A DNA stretch of 6,388 nt, from the NCBI GenBank assembly GCA_015486615.1, contig WFRI01000096.1, forward strand, positions 1 through 6,388, in the 5' to 3' direction. Of the stretch, positions 1 to 6,388 are shown piece after piece. Source of the DNA: Candidatus Omnitrophota bacterium. GTDB lineage: Bacteria > Omnitrophota > Gorgyraeia > Duberdicusellales > Duberdicusellaceae. Each line of letters starts with the position of its first letter. Position 1 is the first letter of the stretch. The notes beneath the pieces were generated by a model that was not told the DNA's origin, searched no databases, and saw nothing but the letters and a program-made list of their open reading frames with translations. Made by a program: the position numbers and the translations under genes.

Positions 1-1
1 A

Positions 2-1741
2 AGCCGGCTGAGGGCTGGTTTTGCTGTTATAGCGCTGCTCTAATTTTGTTGTGTCAAATTTATTAATTACAACATGGGTAAACATTTCTCCAAACGCTAT
101 GCCTGCCTTTTTCTCTATAAACTCAATTATATCGCTGAGGGTATATTGATTGCTTTCATTGTCTGCTACCGGGTTCATAATAAATATTATGGGGATATCA
201 TTCTTTTGACGGCGCTCTGCCAAAGCCTGCGGCAGGCCTTCTACGAAGAAGTGTATGCCCCCTGAGGTATCCAAAGAACCGGGGCCAGTGACTATTGCGA
301 TTGTATCTTCTGATTCTATCTTCGTTAGTGTATCCTTATTAGGTACAAGGCGTTTTTCAGGCCGCGGTCTGTATATAATACGCTGTTCTTCTTTGCCTTT
401 AGGATTAAGGACAGTTTCTTTTTTGAGGTATTTGTTTTCGTCTTCGCCTGCCTCATAGGCTATGCCAAAGTCTATTATTTTAGAGTAGTTAACAGTTTCA
501 GTTATGTTTGTCTGCATAGCGCAGAAGCGGCTTCTTATATATACTTTTGCCCCACCTACACTTAAAGGCTTATAAGTATAGATGCCTCTTTTGCCTGTGG
601 TAAACCTTATCATGCCGGTTCCGTCCTGGGCAAGGTTGAGTTCTTCGTTATTGTATAAAAGATAACTCTTATCTGGCCTGCCTGCTGGCTCTATTAGTGT
701 TATGGTCTTTGAGTTGTTTACTTTAAAAGACAGGTTGTTGTCTTTGTCTATTTCTGCATCCAGGCAGATACTGCTGTTTTTGATGCGAAAACTTTCCTGG
801 GGATTTCTTCTGTTTAAGGTATAAACTGCCTCATTTGCAGGAACAGAGAGGGTAATTTCCTTTTTGTCTTTGTCAATACCTGCTATTATTACATAGCGGC
901 TGTTGTCTTTTTCATCCTCTATTAGAATGGTATTGTCCTTATACACACAATAAACAGTTGCCGGGAACATATGCGAGAGGCTAATCTGGGCATTTTCTAT
1001 GCCGGCAAACTCTGCTAATTTAGCTAAAGCCTTATGGTATATGTTAAGAAGCTTCTGGTTTTTCAAAAGCGGCTTGCGCGAGCCGGGGTCATAACCAGGC
1101 TTATCTATATCTATAAGCCCTACATAATCTATAGCAGCAAGCAAGAGGACATTTCTTATACTTGCCCCATCAAGAGGGATTATGCCTCTTTCAAAATAAG
1201 GATTGGCTATTCTTACCAGATTAAGAAGGCTTGCGGCAAAGTAGGCAAAATCATCCGATATATAAGTTATTTTTTTACCGTAGCCTATGCCTTTTTGGTT
1301 TATCAGGGTATATTCTACTATCCTCTTTAAGAGTTCTATTATTAGTTCTTCAAATGTATCAAGGTAGATAACCTGGTTGTTTTCGTCAAAGAAGGCTATA
1401 AGGTTTTCTTTAAATTTCCTGCCGTTTTTATCTTTTAAGGGAATGCTTCCCTCATTAAGCGCTTTTTGAGTTGCCAGTTTTACTCTTCCGGCATCGTCTA
1501 AGAGCTTATATAATTTATCCACACTGGCAAAGCCTTTAAAGAGGGAATTTACCAAATCTCCCAAAGAAGGCATCCAGCCATAGCCTCTTGCTATAAGGCC
1601 TGCTACCATCTTAAAAGTAGAGCCGCCGTCGTCTATGGAAGACTGGATAGATTCTATACACACATTTAATAGCTTTAATAATTTCTTTAGAGGCAGTATG
1701 GATGCTAAAAGCCCGCTGCCTCCGCCAAAACACAGACAGCG
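2..1741 (-). other. CofD/YvcK-like domain, residues about 1550 to at least 2129, split by an insertion
   Basis: CofD-fold proteins include 2-phospho-L-lactate transferase (F420 synthesis) and YvcK, a UDP-sugar-binding regulator. The landmarks, in family order, are: glycine loop CLCFGGGSGLL (1551-1561); SIDDGGSTFKM (1584-1594), like the YvcK DDGGS motif; WMPSLGDLVNSLF (1605-1617), like PpGDlrN; SIRNVLLLAA (1743 onward), where relatives have GN; HMFPATVYCVYKDN (1806-1819), like vlPaT..v.l.a.l.dG; MQTNITET (1958-1965); IVTGPGSLDTS (2032-2042), like IviGPGSLyTS; and FIMNPVADNESNQYT (2069-2083), like NpmtqpgET. DDGGS and GPGSL favour the YvcK branch over true CofD. It is larger than the usual 300-330 residues because of an added segment of about 100 residues after 1620 and a beta insertion at 1830-1947. 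The usual C-terminal end may lie just left of the window. Catalysis is not implied; YvcK members mainly bind ligand. Confidence 0.87.
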
Positions 1742-4700
1742 TTTTCCTTGAGAAGGAGGAGCGTGTTCTTTTTGCAAAGATTTTTTTATTTCGGTACGGA
1801 CTTTTGGACAGTCTTCTTTATTGAACATTCCTTTTAGGACTTCTTCTTCGCTTAACCCTCTTGCTTTTGCGGCTTTTTGGATGTATTTGTCCAAAAGCTT
1901 CTGGCTGCCGGAGAAGATTTTAGGAAGGGCTTCTTTGTGGCTGAGGGGAGAAGAAGAGCTAATCAAGCCAACATAGCCTCTAGCCCGCAATTTAATATAC
2001 TCTGATATCTCCGCAAGCGCCTCTTTAGCTTGCCGGCGTACAGATTCTGCGATATCTCTTTTGCTAAGCCATTTCTCGCTCCACCATTCATCTTGGAAAC
2101 TCCTTAGGCTTAAGTCATAAAAGTATTCATAGCTGCCGCCTTGAATCTCTACAACGGAGAGTTCTTTTAAGCGTATAATTAACGGTTCAATATGCTCTGG
2201 AGGAAGATTATCTTTTATTCTCTCAAGAATTTCTTCTTTGATTTCCTTTATGATGTCTTCTACATACCAGTTTTTAAGTTCTATTTTGTAAATAGTTATT
2301 TCGTATCCGCTTCCTGGCTCGCCATCGATAACTCGGTCTATCCGTTTTTTATAGAGATTGTAAGTATCAGCCTTTTGCAGAATCAGATTAGTTGCTTTTT
2401 GAAAATATTTGAGAGAAGAAGAGGAGTTCTTATGCAGTTGTTTTAATAGATAATCATTTTCTTTTGCTTTTCCTTTCTGTGCTTCCTTTTCAATTCTATT
2501 TATAATCGGAAACTCGCTGGCGCTATCTATTCTAATAAATCCTTTATCTATGGCCTCTAAAACTTCCTGCCAGATCACCCCTTTTATGAGCTCCTCTGTG
2601 GGAGGAGCTCCTTGGAGATATCCAGACAACTTTAAATTTTCTAGGATAATTGAGAGATTCTCTTCTATTTGGGATATATATTCTAAGACTTTGCTGAGAT
2701 CTTCTGTACTTGTACAGGAAGTTAATCGTTCTCTTAAAAGCTTTCTAAACTCTTGTAAACTAGTATAAGTTATTCCTAAAATATCGTCGCTAGAAGAAGA
2801 ATCAACCGGCAGAGAAGGCGGATAGGGCTCCTGCTTGCTGTATGCATCTAAAAAGTCATTTTGCCTTTGCCAGTTCTTGATAGACGAAGGTGCATCCCCG
2901 ACAAAACAAAATCCTATTTTGCTATCTTTTCTTTTACCTATCAAACGAATTAAATTCCAAGTAAGAGTCTTATCTTCGCCGTTCTTAGGATCAACGCCCC
3001 AAAAAGAATTAATCTGGCCTTTGTTTTTAAAATCTTCGTAATATTTATCTATGACCGAAGCAAGTTGCAGAACTTCCTCTTGTTTAAATATTCCCGTATT
3101 AGAAGAAATCAAAATATCAGCATGCCCTTCTTTGGTTTCAACTATGGCAAAATTTCTAAGAAGAATTGCTTTTATCTCATCACCATTTCTTTCTGTTAAC
3201 GTGGGCAGATAATCGTCTATTTTTCTCTGAAGTTCAACTGGCAACTCAGAATAAGATCTGCCCCAATTATCATATACATAATCTCTAACAGTCATCAGTG
3301 TTTCTTGGCTAAATAAAATAGCATCATCAGATATTAAAAAATAAGGATTTATCGTTCTTATACTACTTAAACGGTTATAAAATTCATTATCATGTTGTTT
3401 TCCTCTATAATCACTGATAAGTCTTCTTAGTTGTCGTTCAACTTCTTCTTGATCATAAGCGAATCTTACAACTCTATCATATTCTGACATTGCTTCTTTA
3501 TGAGGAATTTGTTCCCAATCAGTATAAGATATAAGCATGCTTTTATTCTTAAAGAAATTACCTTTACCTTTAATCATTCCTTTTGAATATTTACCGCCGC
3601 TTACAGCATCATACATATCTGTTAGCGCTTCGAGATAAGTTATAAAAGAAGCGTTGGAGTGCTTCTTTAACACAGCTGTTGCCATTTCTCCAAAAGCTAC
3701 CTGTAAATATCTTGTTTCTTCCAGAAGGCCTTCTTCTTTTAACTTTTCAGCGATAGCAACAAAAGCATCTCCGTGACCGTAGAAATTACCATAAGCAAGG
3801 ATTACTTCCCGGCCAAAATATTCAATTAATTTATTTTTATCTATAAGTTTATCATTAGGCATAATAAGTCTTCCCTCAATTCTAGTTTTTTTTCGAATTA
3901 TAAGATATTGTTTTATTTTGTCTTTGTTTATTTCATAATGAAATCTATCAAAATTATATCCTATTATATACTCATCTTTTACTACTAAACTAAGAAGCTT
4001 TTCTGATACAGCAACAACCGGCAATACGCCCGGGCTTGTATATGAGCCTTCTAAAGCATAAGCTATATTGGTTTTTTCCAAGCCGGCAAAAGCAAAACAC
4101 TTATGGATAAAACGAGAAAACCTTGTCGCATAACCGCCAGCCATAACTATGGGGCGTACTCCGAAGAGAGAGTTGAATTCTTGCTGGCTAATATTATCAA
4201 AGGATTTGCCTTTTTCAGACAATATTTGTTTTATGGTTTCTTCTGCCTGCTTAGCCCGCCTAGACGCGCTTTTCTTATCCCCGCTGAGGCGCTGGGCGGC
4301 GGTTAAATCCTGCACGCCCATAAGAGTGGCGAAGGCCGTTTTATCTTTTTCTATTCTCTCCTCTATTATTTTTATAGCTTCTTCTATCTCTTCTTTATCA
4401 TCGTAATGATAGTTTTTCAAAGCTTCACGCAAAGGCTCAAGGGCTAAACTACCTATTGCTATTAAAGCATCGAGCGCTCTTTCGCCATTAAAAGTCAAAC
4501 ATTTTATTATTCTAGATTTACCTTGATGCGGACACCCACTACAATCCCAATTACTATCATAATATCCACCACAATCATAATACTGACATGCTTCCATAGC
4601 CATTTTACTCAAATCAGACTTAATGTACTCGATAAGTATATTTACCGCTTTTAGATCGCCTTGTTTTCGCAAACTATCAATATATTCCGGATTAATTTCA

Positions 4701-6388
4701 CATTGCGCCAAAGCATTTGGAGAATATTTATCAGACTCATCTTTCTCCACAGACGAAGATGCCCCCTTCTGCACATTATAATTAGCCCACTGCGCAGCCC
4801 CTATTGCACCTCCATACTCATTTTCAGAAGCAAGATAAACTGCTATATTTAGCTTACCATACTTAGTGTTAAGAATATTCTGCACTTGTTTATATACAAA
4901 TGGACCTGTATCTCCACTCATAACTCCACCTGAGAGTAATATATTTCTGTTGCCGTAGAATGCCTGAAGATAGACTATGGCATCTACGATATTACGTGCA
5001 ACGGCATTTAGAACTTCTCTGGATAAATTGCCCAATGTATAAAGCTGGCCGATATCTTTAGCTTCCAGTTTTTTGTTCTTAATAAATGATATAAATACAT
5101 CTTGTAAACCGCTCTCTATGGCTAATTCTTGAGCATACATCATAATTGTTTGACTAGATACATAATATCTCCCCAGCCCCTTAACACCGGTAAAAGGATG
5201 TTTGATAGCTTGAGATGAAAGATTAAGGCGAATACGGCCTAATTCATGCAATCCTTCGGCTACTTCTCCTTTTTTATCAATATAAGCACCTGCCAATCCC
5301 GTGCCTAACTTTAATACCAATACATCTTTCTTATGTTCTGCAATACTCATTCTAAAAGCATCGGCATCTCCATCGTTTATAAGCCATGTAGGAATGCCGT
5401 TAAAGCGCTCGGATACTATATCAGCCAATTCTCTCATCTTTTCCATTACTACAGGATCATCTTCTGATTCGCTTACCTTTGAGTCTTGTAAATCCATTAA
5501 CAACGTAGAAGTTCCGGCTATTTTATTTTCTCTAATTGCTCCTGCCCAAGAAATACCTATAGCTTTTATTTCTTCAATGCTCAACTTGCAAAATTGTAAT
5601 CCTTTATTAACCAGATTTTGTGTTCTTTTAAGCAAGTTTTCACTTGTGTAATCTTCCAATACTGTTCTAGTTCCCGGGGCGTAGTGCCCGGTAGATATAG
5701 TATCAGTATAAATAACTTCTCCGTCTTGGATAATCACCATTTTTATATTTGTCCCGCCAAAATCTAAACCAATAAGTGTATTCCTATTCATATCAAAAAA
5801 AGTCTTATCTTCTGCCAGTGAAGTTGTTTCTAATTTTTTATGTATAAGAGTTTCTCTCTCTATAGTAAAGCGTTGTCCATATACATCTGTTAAATATTCA
5901 CTTACAGTTTGTGCTCTAGGATTGCTTACCGTCTCGTACTCTTGTCTAAAGCTTTTTATAATTTCCCCGTACAACTTTTCTGTTACTCCATCTATAATAA
6001 CCCTTGTAGCACCAATAGAATTAGCGCCATTGTTAATATAAGTAGCAACATAAAGCGCTACTAAAAGCTCTATTTCTTTATATAACGAAGGCGGGGCCTG
6101 CGATTTCTTTGGCAACCACAATGTTATCTGTTTATATCCGTACCCTTCAACTTCATAAGTCAATATTACTTTATCCACATTGCCTGTTTCTCTCATGCGG
6201 CCAAAAACAGCATCCCATTTATTTATAGGAGAATATTTCTGCCTTGATATTACCTCCAAAGACCTTAAGGATACAAGGAATTTAAGGCTGTTATTATCAT
6301 AATTATCATAATAAGACTTGTTTACACCGTAAGATTTTAAATAATTCAAAGCGCTTTCAAAAACATCTGTTTGTGTTCTATAATATAC
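2..6388 (-). CDS. Giant multidomain protein, internal part: ROK kinase-like, HEAT-like, nucleotidyltransferase-like and CofD/YvcK-like domains
   Basis: Reading the minus strand in the frame with codons at plus positions 2-4, 5-7 ... 6386-6388 gives 2,129 sense codons with no stop. In AT-rich DNA this cannot be chance. Both ends run out of the window, so start, stop, ribosome site and full length are unknown; internal Met codons are not credible starts because conserved domains lie on both sides. Domains in order: unassigned (1-199), ROK fold (about 200-538), HEAT-like with Cys cluster (552-690), nucleotidyltransferase-like (742-1025), unassigned helical (1026-1549), CofD/YvcK-like (1550 onward). 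I see no signal peptide or convincing membrane helix inside this part, so a cytoplasmic location is likely here. Four Ser tracts look like interdomain linkers. The catalytic themes point to sugar phosphorylation, sugar nucleotides and their sensing, but whether the chain acts as one multienzyme is inference. The reading frame is very sure; the overall function is not. Confidence 0.96.
548..901 (-). other. Beta-rich insertion inside the CofD/YvcK-like domain, residues about 1830-1947
   Basis: This piece of about 118 residues separates the vlPaT-like strand from the MQTNITET strand, which are close together in ordinary YvcK proteins. It is almost entirely short strands and turns: SRYVIIAGIDKDKKEITLSV, then NEAVYTLNRRNPQESFRI, CLDAEIDKDNNLSFKV and SKTITLIEPAGRPDKSYLL, ending GTGMIRFTTGKRGIYTYKPL. 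The repeated D-K-D-(K/N)-(K/N) turns at two places suggest a beta-sandwich or beta-barrel. I do not recognise a family; a small ligand- or carbohydrate-binding beta domain is one possibility, without direct evidence. Boundaries are inferred from where the CofD-like motifs break off and resume. Confidence 0.55.
1949..1960 (-). other. Ser tract linker 4 (residues 1477-1480)
   Basis: Four consecutive Ser in GLISSSSPLSHKEA, about 75 residues before the glycine loop of the CofD/YvcK-like domain. Again three TCT codons in a row. Confidence 0.5.
2414..2425 (-). other. Ser tract linker 3 (residues 1322-1325)
   Basis: Four consecutive Ser in HKNSSSSLKYF, between two charged helices. The codons are TCC followed by three TCT. 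Confidence 0.5.
2588..2610. repeat. Perfect 9-bp inverted repeat with 5-nt loop
   Basis: GAGCTCCTC at 2588-2596 and its exact reverse complement GAGGAGCTC at 2602-2610 flank the loop TGTGG. It lies within codons for GAPPTEELI of the unassigned central region. The stem is GC-rich compared with the surrounding DNA. No T-run follows on either strand, so it does not look like an intrinsic terminator. It may be chance or a local mRNA hairpin. Confidence 0.6.
2789..2800 (-). other. Ser tract linker 2 (residues 1197-1200)
   Basis: Four consecutive Ser in PYPPSLPVDSSSSDD. Three of the codons are TCT in a row. The adjacent prolines mark an extended linker between two unassigned modules. Confidence 0.6.
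3314..4165 (-). other. Sugar-1-phosphate nucleotidyltransferase-like domain, residues about 742-1025
   Basis: Enzymes of this fold join a sugar-1-phosphate to an NTP to give an NDP-sugar. The N-terminal nucleotide loop reads RPIVMAGGYATRFSR (745-759), close to the family AGGxGTR signature, followed after a few residues by HKC, where Lys763 fits the conserved substrate Lys. LEGSYTSPGVLPVVAVSEKLL matches the strand and helix after it. About 100 residues on, NFYGHGDAFVAI (868-879) resembles the GHGD motif of UDP-sugar pyrophosphorylases. A later stretch with SGGKYSKGMI and LISYTDWEQIP is in the place where such enzymes have KGG and the strand carrying an acidic residue. After RYLQVAF the residues are Gly-Glu, where many relatives have a metal-binding Asp pair, so activity is uncertain. 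The nucleotide and sugar cannot be read from the sequence. The C-terminal boundary is approximate. Confidence 0.62.
4166..4318 (-). other. Charged helical linker before the nucleotidyltransferase-like domain, residues 691-741
   Basis: About 50 residues rich in Lys, Arg, Glu, Gln and Ala (TAAQRLSGDKKSASRRAKQ, then repeated E/K heptad-like spacing up to EKGKSFDN) connect the HEAT-like part with the nucleotidyltransferase loop. It looks like one or two long exposed helices. The DNA for its first half is unusually GC-rich: 37 of 60 bases in 4261-4320 are G or C by hand count. Confidence 0.5.
4319..4735 (-). other. HEAT-like helical repeats with an inserted Cys cluster, residues about 552-690
   Basis: The segment has paired amphipathic helices of HEAT/PBS-lyase type: GDLKAVNILIEYI, then RALDALIAIGSLALEPLREA and EEIEEAIKIIEERI, with the Ala/Leu/Ile spacing and the 'GD..Av..Li' start typical of such repeats. 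HEAT-like repeats are protein-interaction scaffolds. Between the first and second helical unit sits a Cys-rich loop with Cys601, Cys606, Cys616, Cys619, His621 and Cys630 (a C-x4-C-x9-C-x2-C-x-H pattern) and many Tyr/Gly/Asp, resembling a small metal-binding or structural knuckle. It lies directly between the ROK and nucleotidyltransferase domains, so it may set their geometry. The HEAT assignment rests on helix pattern only; two or three repeats are visible. Metal binding is inferred. Confidence 0.55.
4751..4759 (-). other. Ser tract linker 1 (residues 544-546)
   Basis: Three consecutive Ser within GASSSVEKDESDK, right after the ROK domain ends. A flexible interdomain linker is the simplest reading. 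Confidence 0.5.
4775..5791 (-). other. ROK-family (sugar kinase/actin-fold ATPase) domain, residues about 200-538
   Basis: ROK proteins are glucokinase-like sugar kinases or sugar-responsive repressors. The visible motifs come in family order: phosphate-1 loop LIGLDFGGTNIK (205-216); GISWAGAI (278-285); INDGDADAF (337-345), where family members have the catalytic Asp after Asn; the phosphate-2 loop KLGTGLAGAY (360-369); the adenosine-side glycine motif LLSGGVMSGD (484-493); and a closing GGAIGAAQWA. The total length, about 335 residues, is close to a free-standing ROK protein. No helix-turn-helix precedes it, so a kinase-type rather than repressor-type ROK is favoured. Oddities: the family ExGH motif reads ELGR (382-385), and the downstream CxCGxxGC zinc motif is absent, replaced around 402-410 by GLGRYYVSS. 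ATP binding looks intact, but sugar specificity or activity may be altered. Alternatives are a regulatory ROK-fold module or a kinase for an unusual substrate. Confidence 0.88.
5792..6388 (-). other. Unassigned N-side segment of the giant protein (residues 1-199)
   Basis: I do not recognise this part. It reads as a folded, mixed alpha/beta segment: a Tyr/Asn/Asp-rich stretch near residues 20-32, alternating hydrophobic strands near VDKVILTYEVEGYGYKQITL, then a long helix (EIELLVALYVATYINNGANS) followed by TRVIIDGVTEKLYGEIIKSF. The last 60 residues are charged and probably form a helical linker into the ROK domain that starts near residue 200. It may be the C-terminal part of a domain whose beginning lies to the right of this window. 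There is no low-complexity tract or Cys cluster here. Confidence 0.5.

Larger units (their letters stand above)
1742..3313 (-). other. Unassigned, mainly helical region of the giant protein, residues about 1026-1549
   Basis: I recognise no family in these 520 residues. The first part (to about 1190) has folded alpha/beta character: LLRNFAIVETKEGHADILIS, then LTWNLIRLIGK and SKIGFCFVGDAPSS, and may still belong to the preceding nucleotidyltransferase unit. A proline/serine linker (PYPPSLPVDSSSSDD) follows. After that come mostly charged helices, interrupted by Ser tracts at 1322-1325 and 1477-1480, with a Trp-rich patch (DEWWSEKWLSKRD). A compact piece around 1345-1395 alternates strand and helix (GYEITIYKIELKNWYVEDI). 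The last 70 residues (GLSEEEVLKGMFNKEDCPKV and a basic tail) lead into the CofD-like domain. The Ser tracts suggest at least three separate modules. Confidence 0.5.

Noticed and set aside
225..237. Short palindrome GCCTGC-G-GCAGGC
   Set aside because: A one-base spacer and six-base arms cannot form a usual hairpin loop. It encodes part of LPQALAE in the conserved domain and is probably chance.
74..458. Two plus-strand ORFs (74-265 and 255-458)
   Set aside because: They are antisense to the GPGSL and NPVADNES motifs of the CofD/YvcK-like domain, which explains the open frame better.
1034..1330. Plus-strand ORF of 98 codons, Tyr/Ile/Lys-rich
   Set aside because: It is the shadow of the CofD/YvcK-like domain on the opposite strand. 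Its odd composition follows from the complementary codons.
1041..1910. Similar peptides NQKLLNIYHKALAK and SQKLLDKYIQKAAK with a shared 10-base word AAGCTTCTGG
   Set aside because: Only one short match with no wider similarity around it. Common Lys/Leu helix composition is enough to explain it, so I do not call a duplication.
2192..3041. Three plus-strand ORFs (2192-2446, 2550-2768, 2835-3041), one hydrophobic and membrane-like
   Set aside because: The hydrophobic look comes from reading the complement of Lys/Glu-rich codons. The minus-strand frame is unbroken here.
4103..4406. Two overlapping short plus-strand ORFs (4103-4306 and 4149-4406)
   Set aside because: Both lie antisense to the nucleotidyltransferase loop and the charged linker, in a GC-rich patch where stops are rarer. 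Neither has recognisable protein features.
5301..5651. Plus-strand ORF of 116 codons opposite the ROK domain
   Set aside because: It is antisense to conserved ROK motifs (GISWAGAI, INDGDADAF) read on the minus strand. Its own translation shows no family features and no ribosome site was evident.

Overview
The whole window lies inside one minus-strand open reading frame. I read the frame whose codons occupy plus-strand triplets starting at positions 2, 5, 8 ... 6386 and found no stop in any of its 2,129 codons. Neither a start nor a stop that can be assigned falls in the window, so this is an internal slice of a giant protein. Residue numbers below count from the codon at 6386-6388 (residue 1) to the codon at 2-4 (residue 2129). 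There is no intergenic DNA, and I see no RNA gene, promoter, terminator, CRISPR array or mobile element. The standard genetic code fits: tryptophan is encoded by TGG and no in-frame TGA appears.

Domain order, N to C (right to left on the map): an unassigned mixed segment (residues 1-199, 5792-6388); a ROK-type sugar kinase/actin-fold ATPase domain (about 200-538); a Ser-rich linker and HEAT-like helices carrying a cysteine cluster (about 552-690); a charged helical linker; a sugar-1-phosphate nucleotidyltransferase-like domain (about 742-1025); a long unassigned, mostly helical region punctuated by Ser tracts (about 1026-1549); and a CofD/YvcK-like domain (about 1550 to beyond 2129) split by a beta-rich insertion of about 118 residues.

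The recognisable domains share a theme. ROK proteins phosphorylate sugars or sense them. Nucleotidyltransferases of this fold make NDP-sugars. YvcK-type CofD-fold proteins are known to bind UDP-sugars and to influence carbon flux and cell-wall precursor supply. One chain may therefore join sugar activation to nucleotide-sugar sensing. This is inference: the ROK domain lacks the usual zinc motif and the nucleotidyltransferase motifs are divergent, so some modules may be regulatory or scaffold parts.

The organism is a bacterium with AT-rich but patchy composition (single 60-base lines range from 17% to 62% G+C by hand count). A giant soluble multidomain ORF with Ser-tract linkers is reminiscent of Omnitrophota or another candidate phylum known for giant genes. 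That placement is a guess from style, not from a marker gene.
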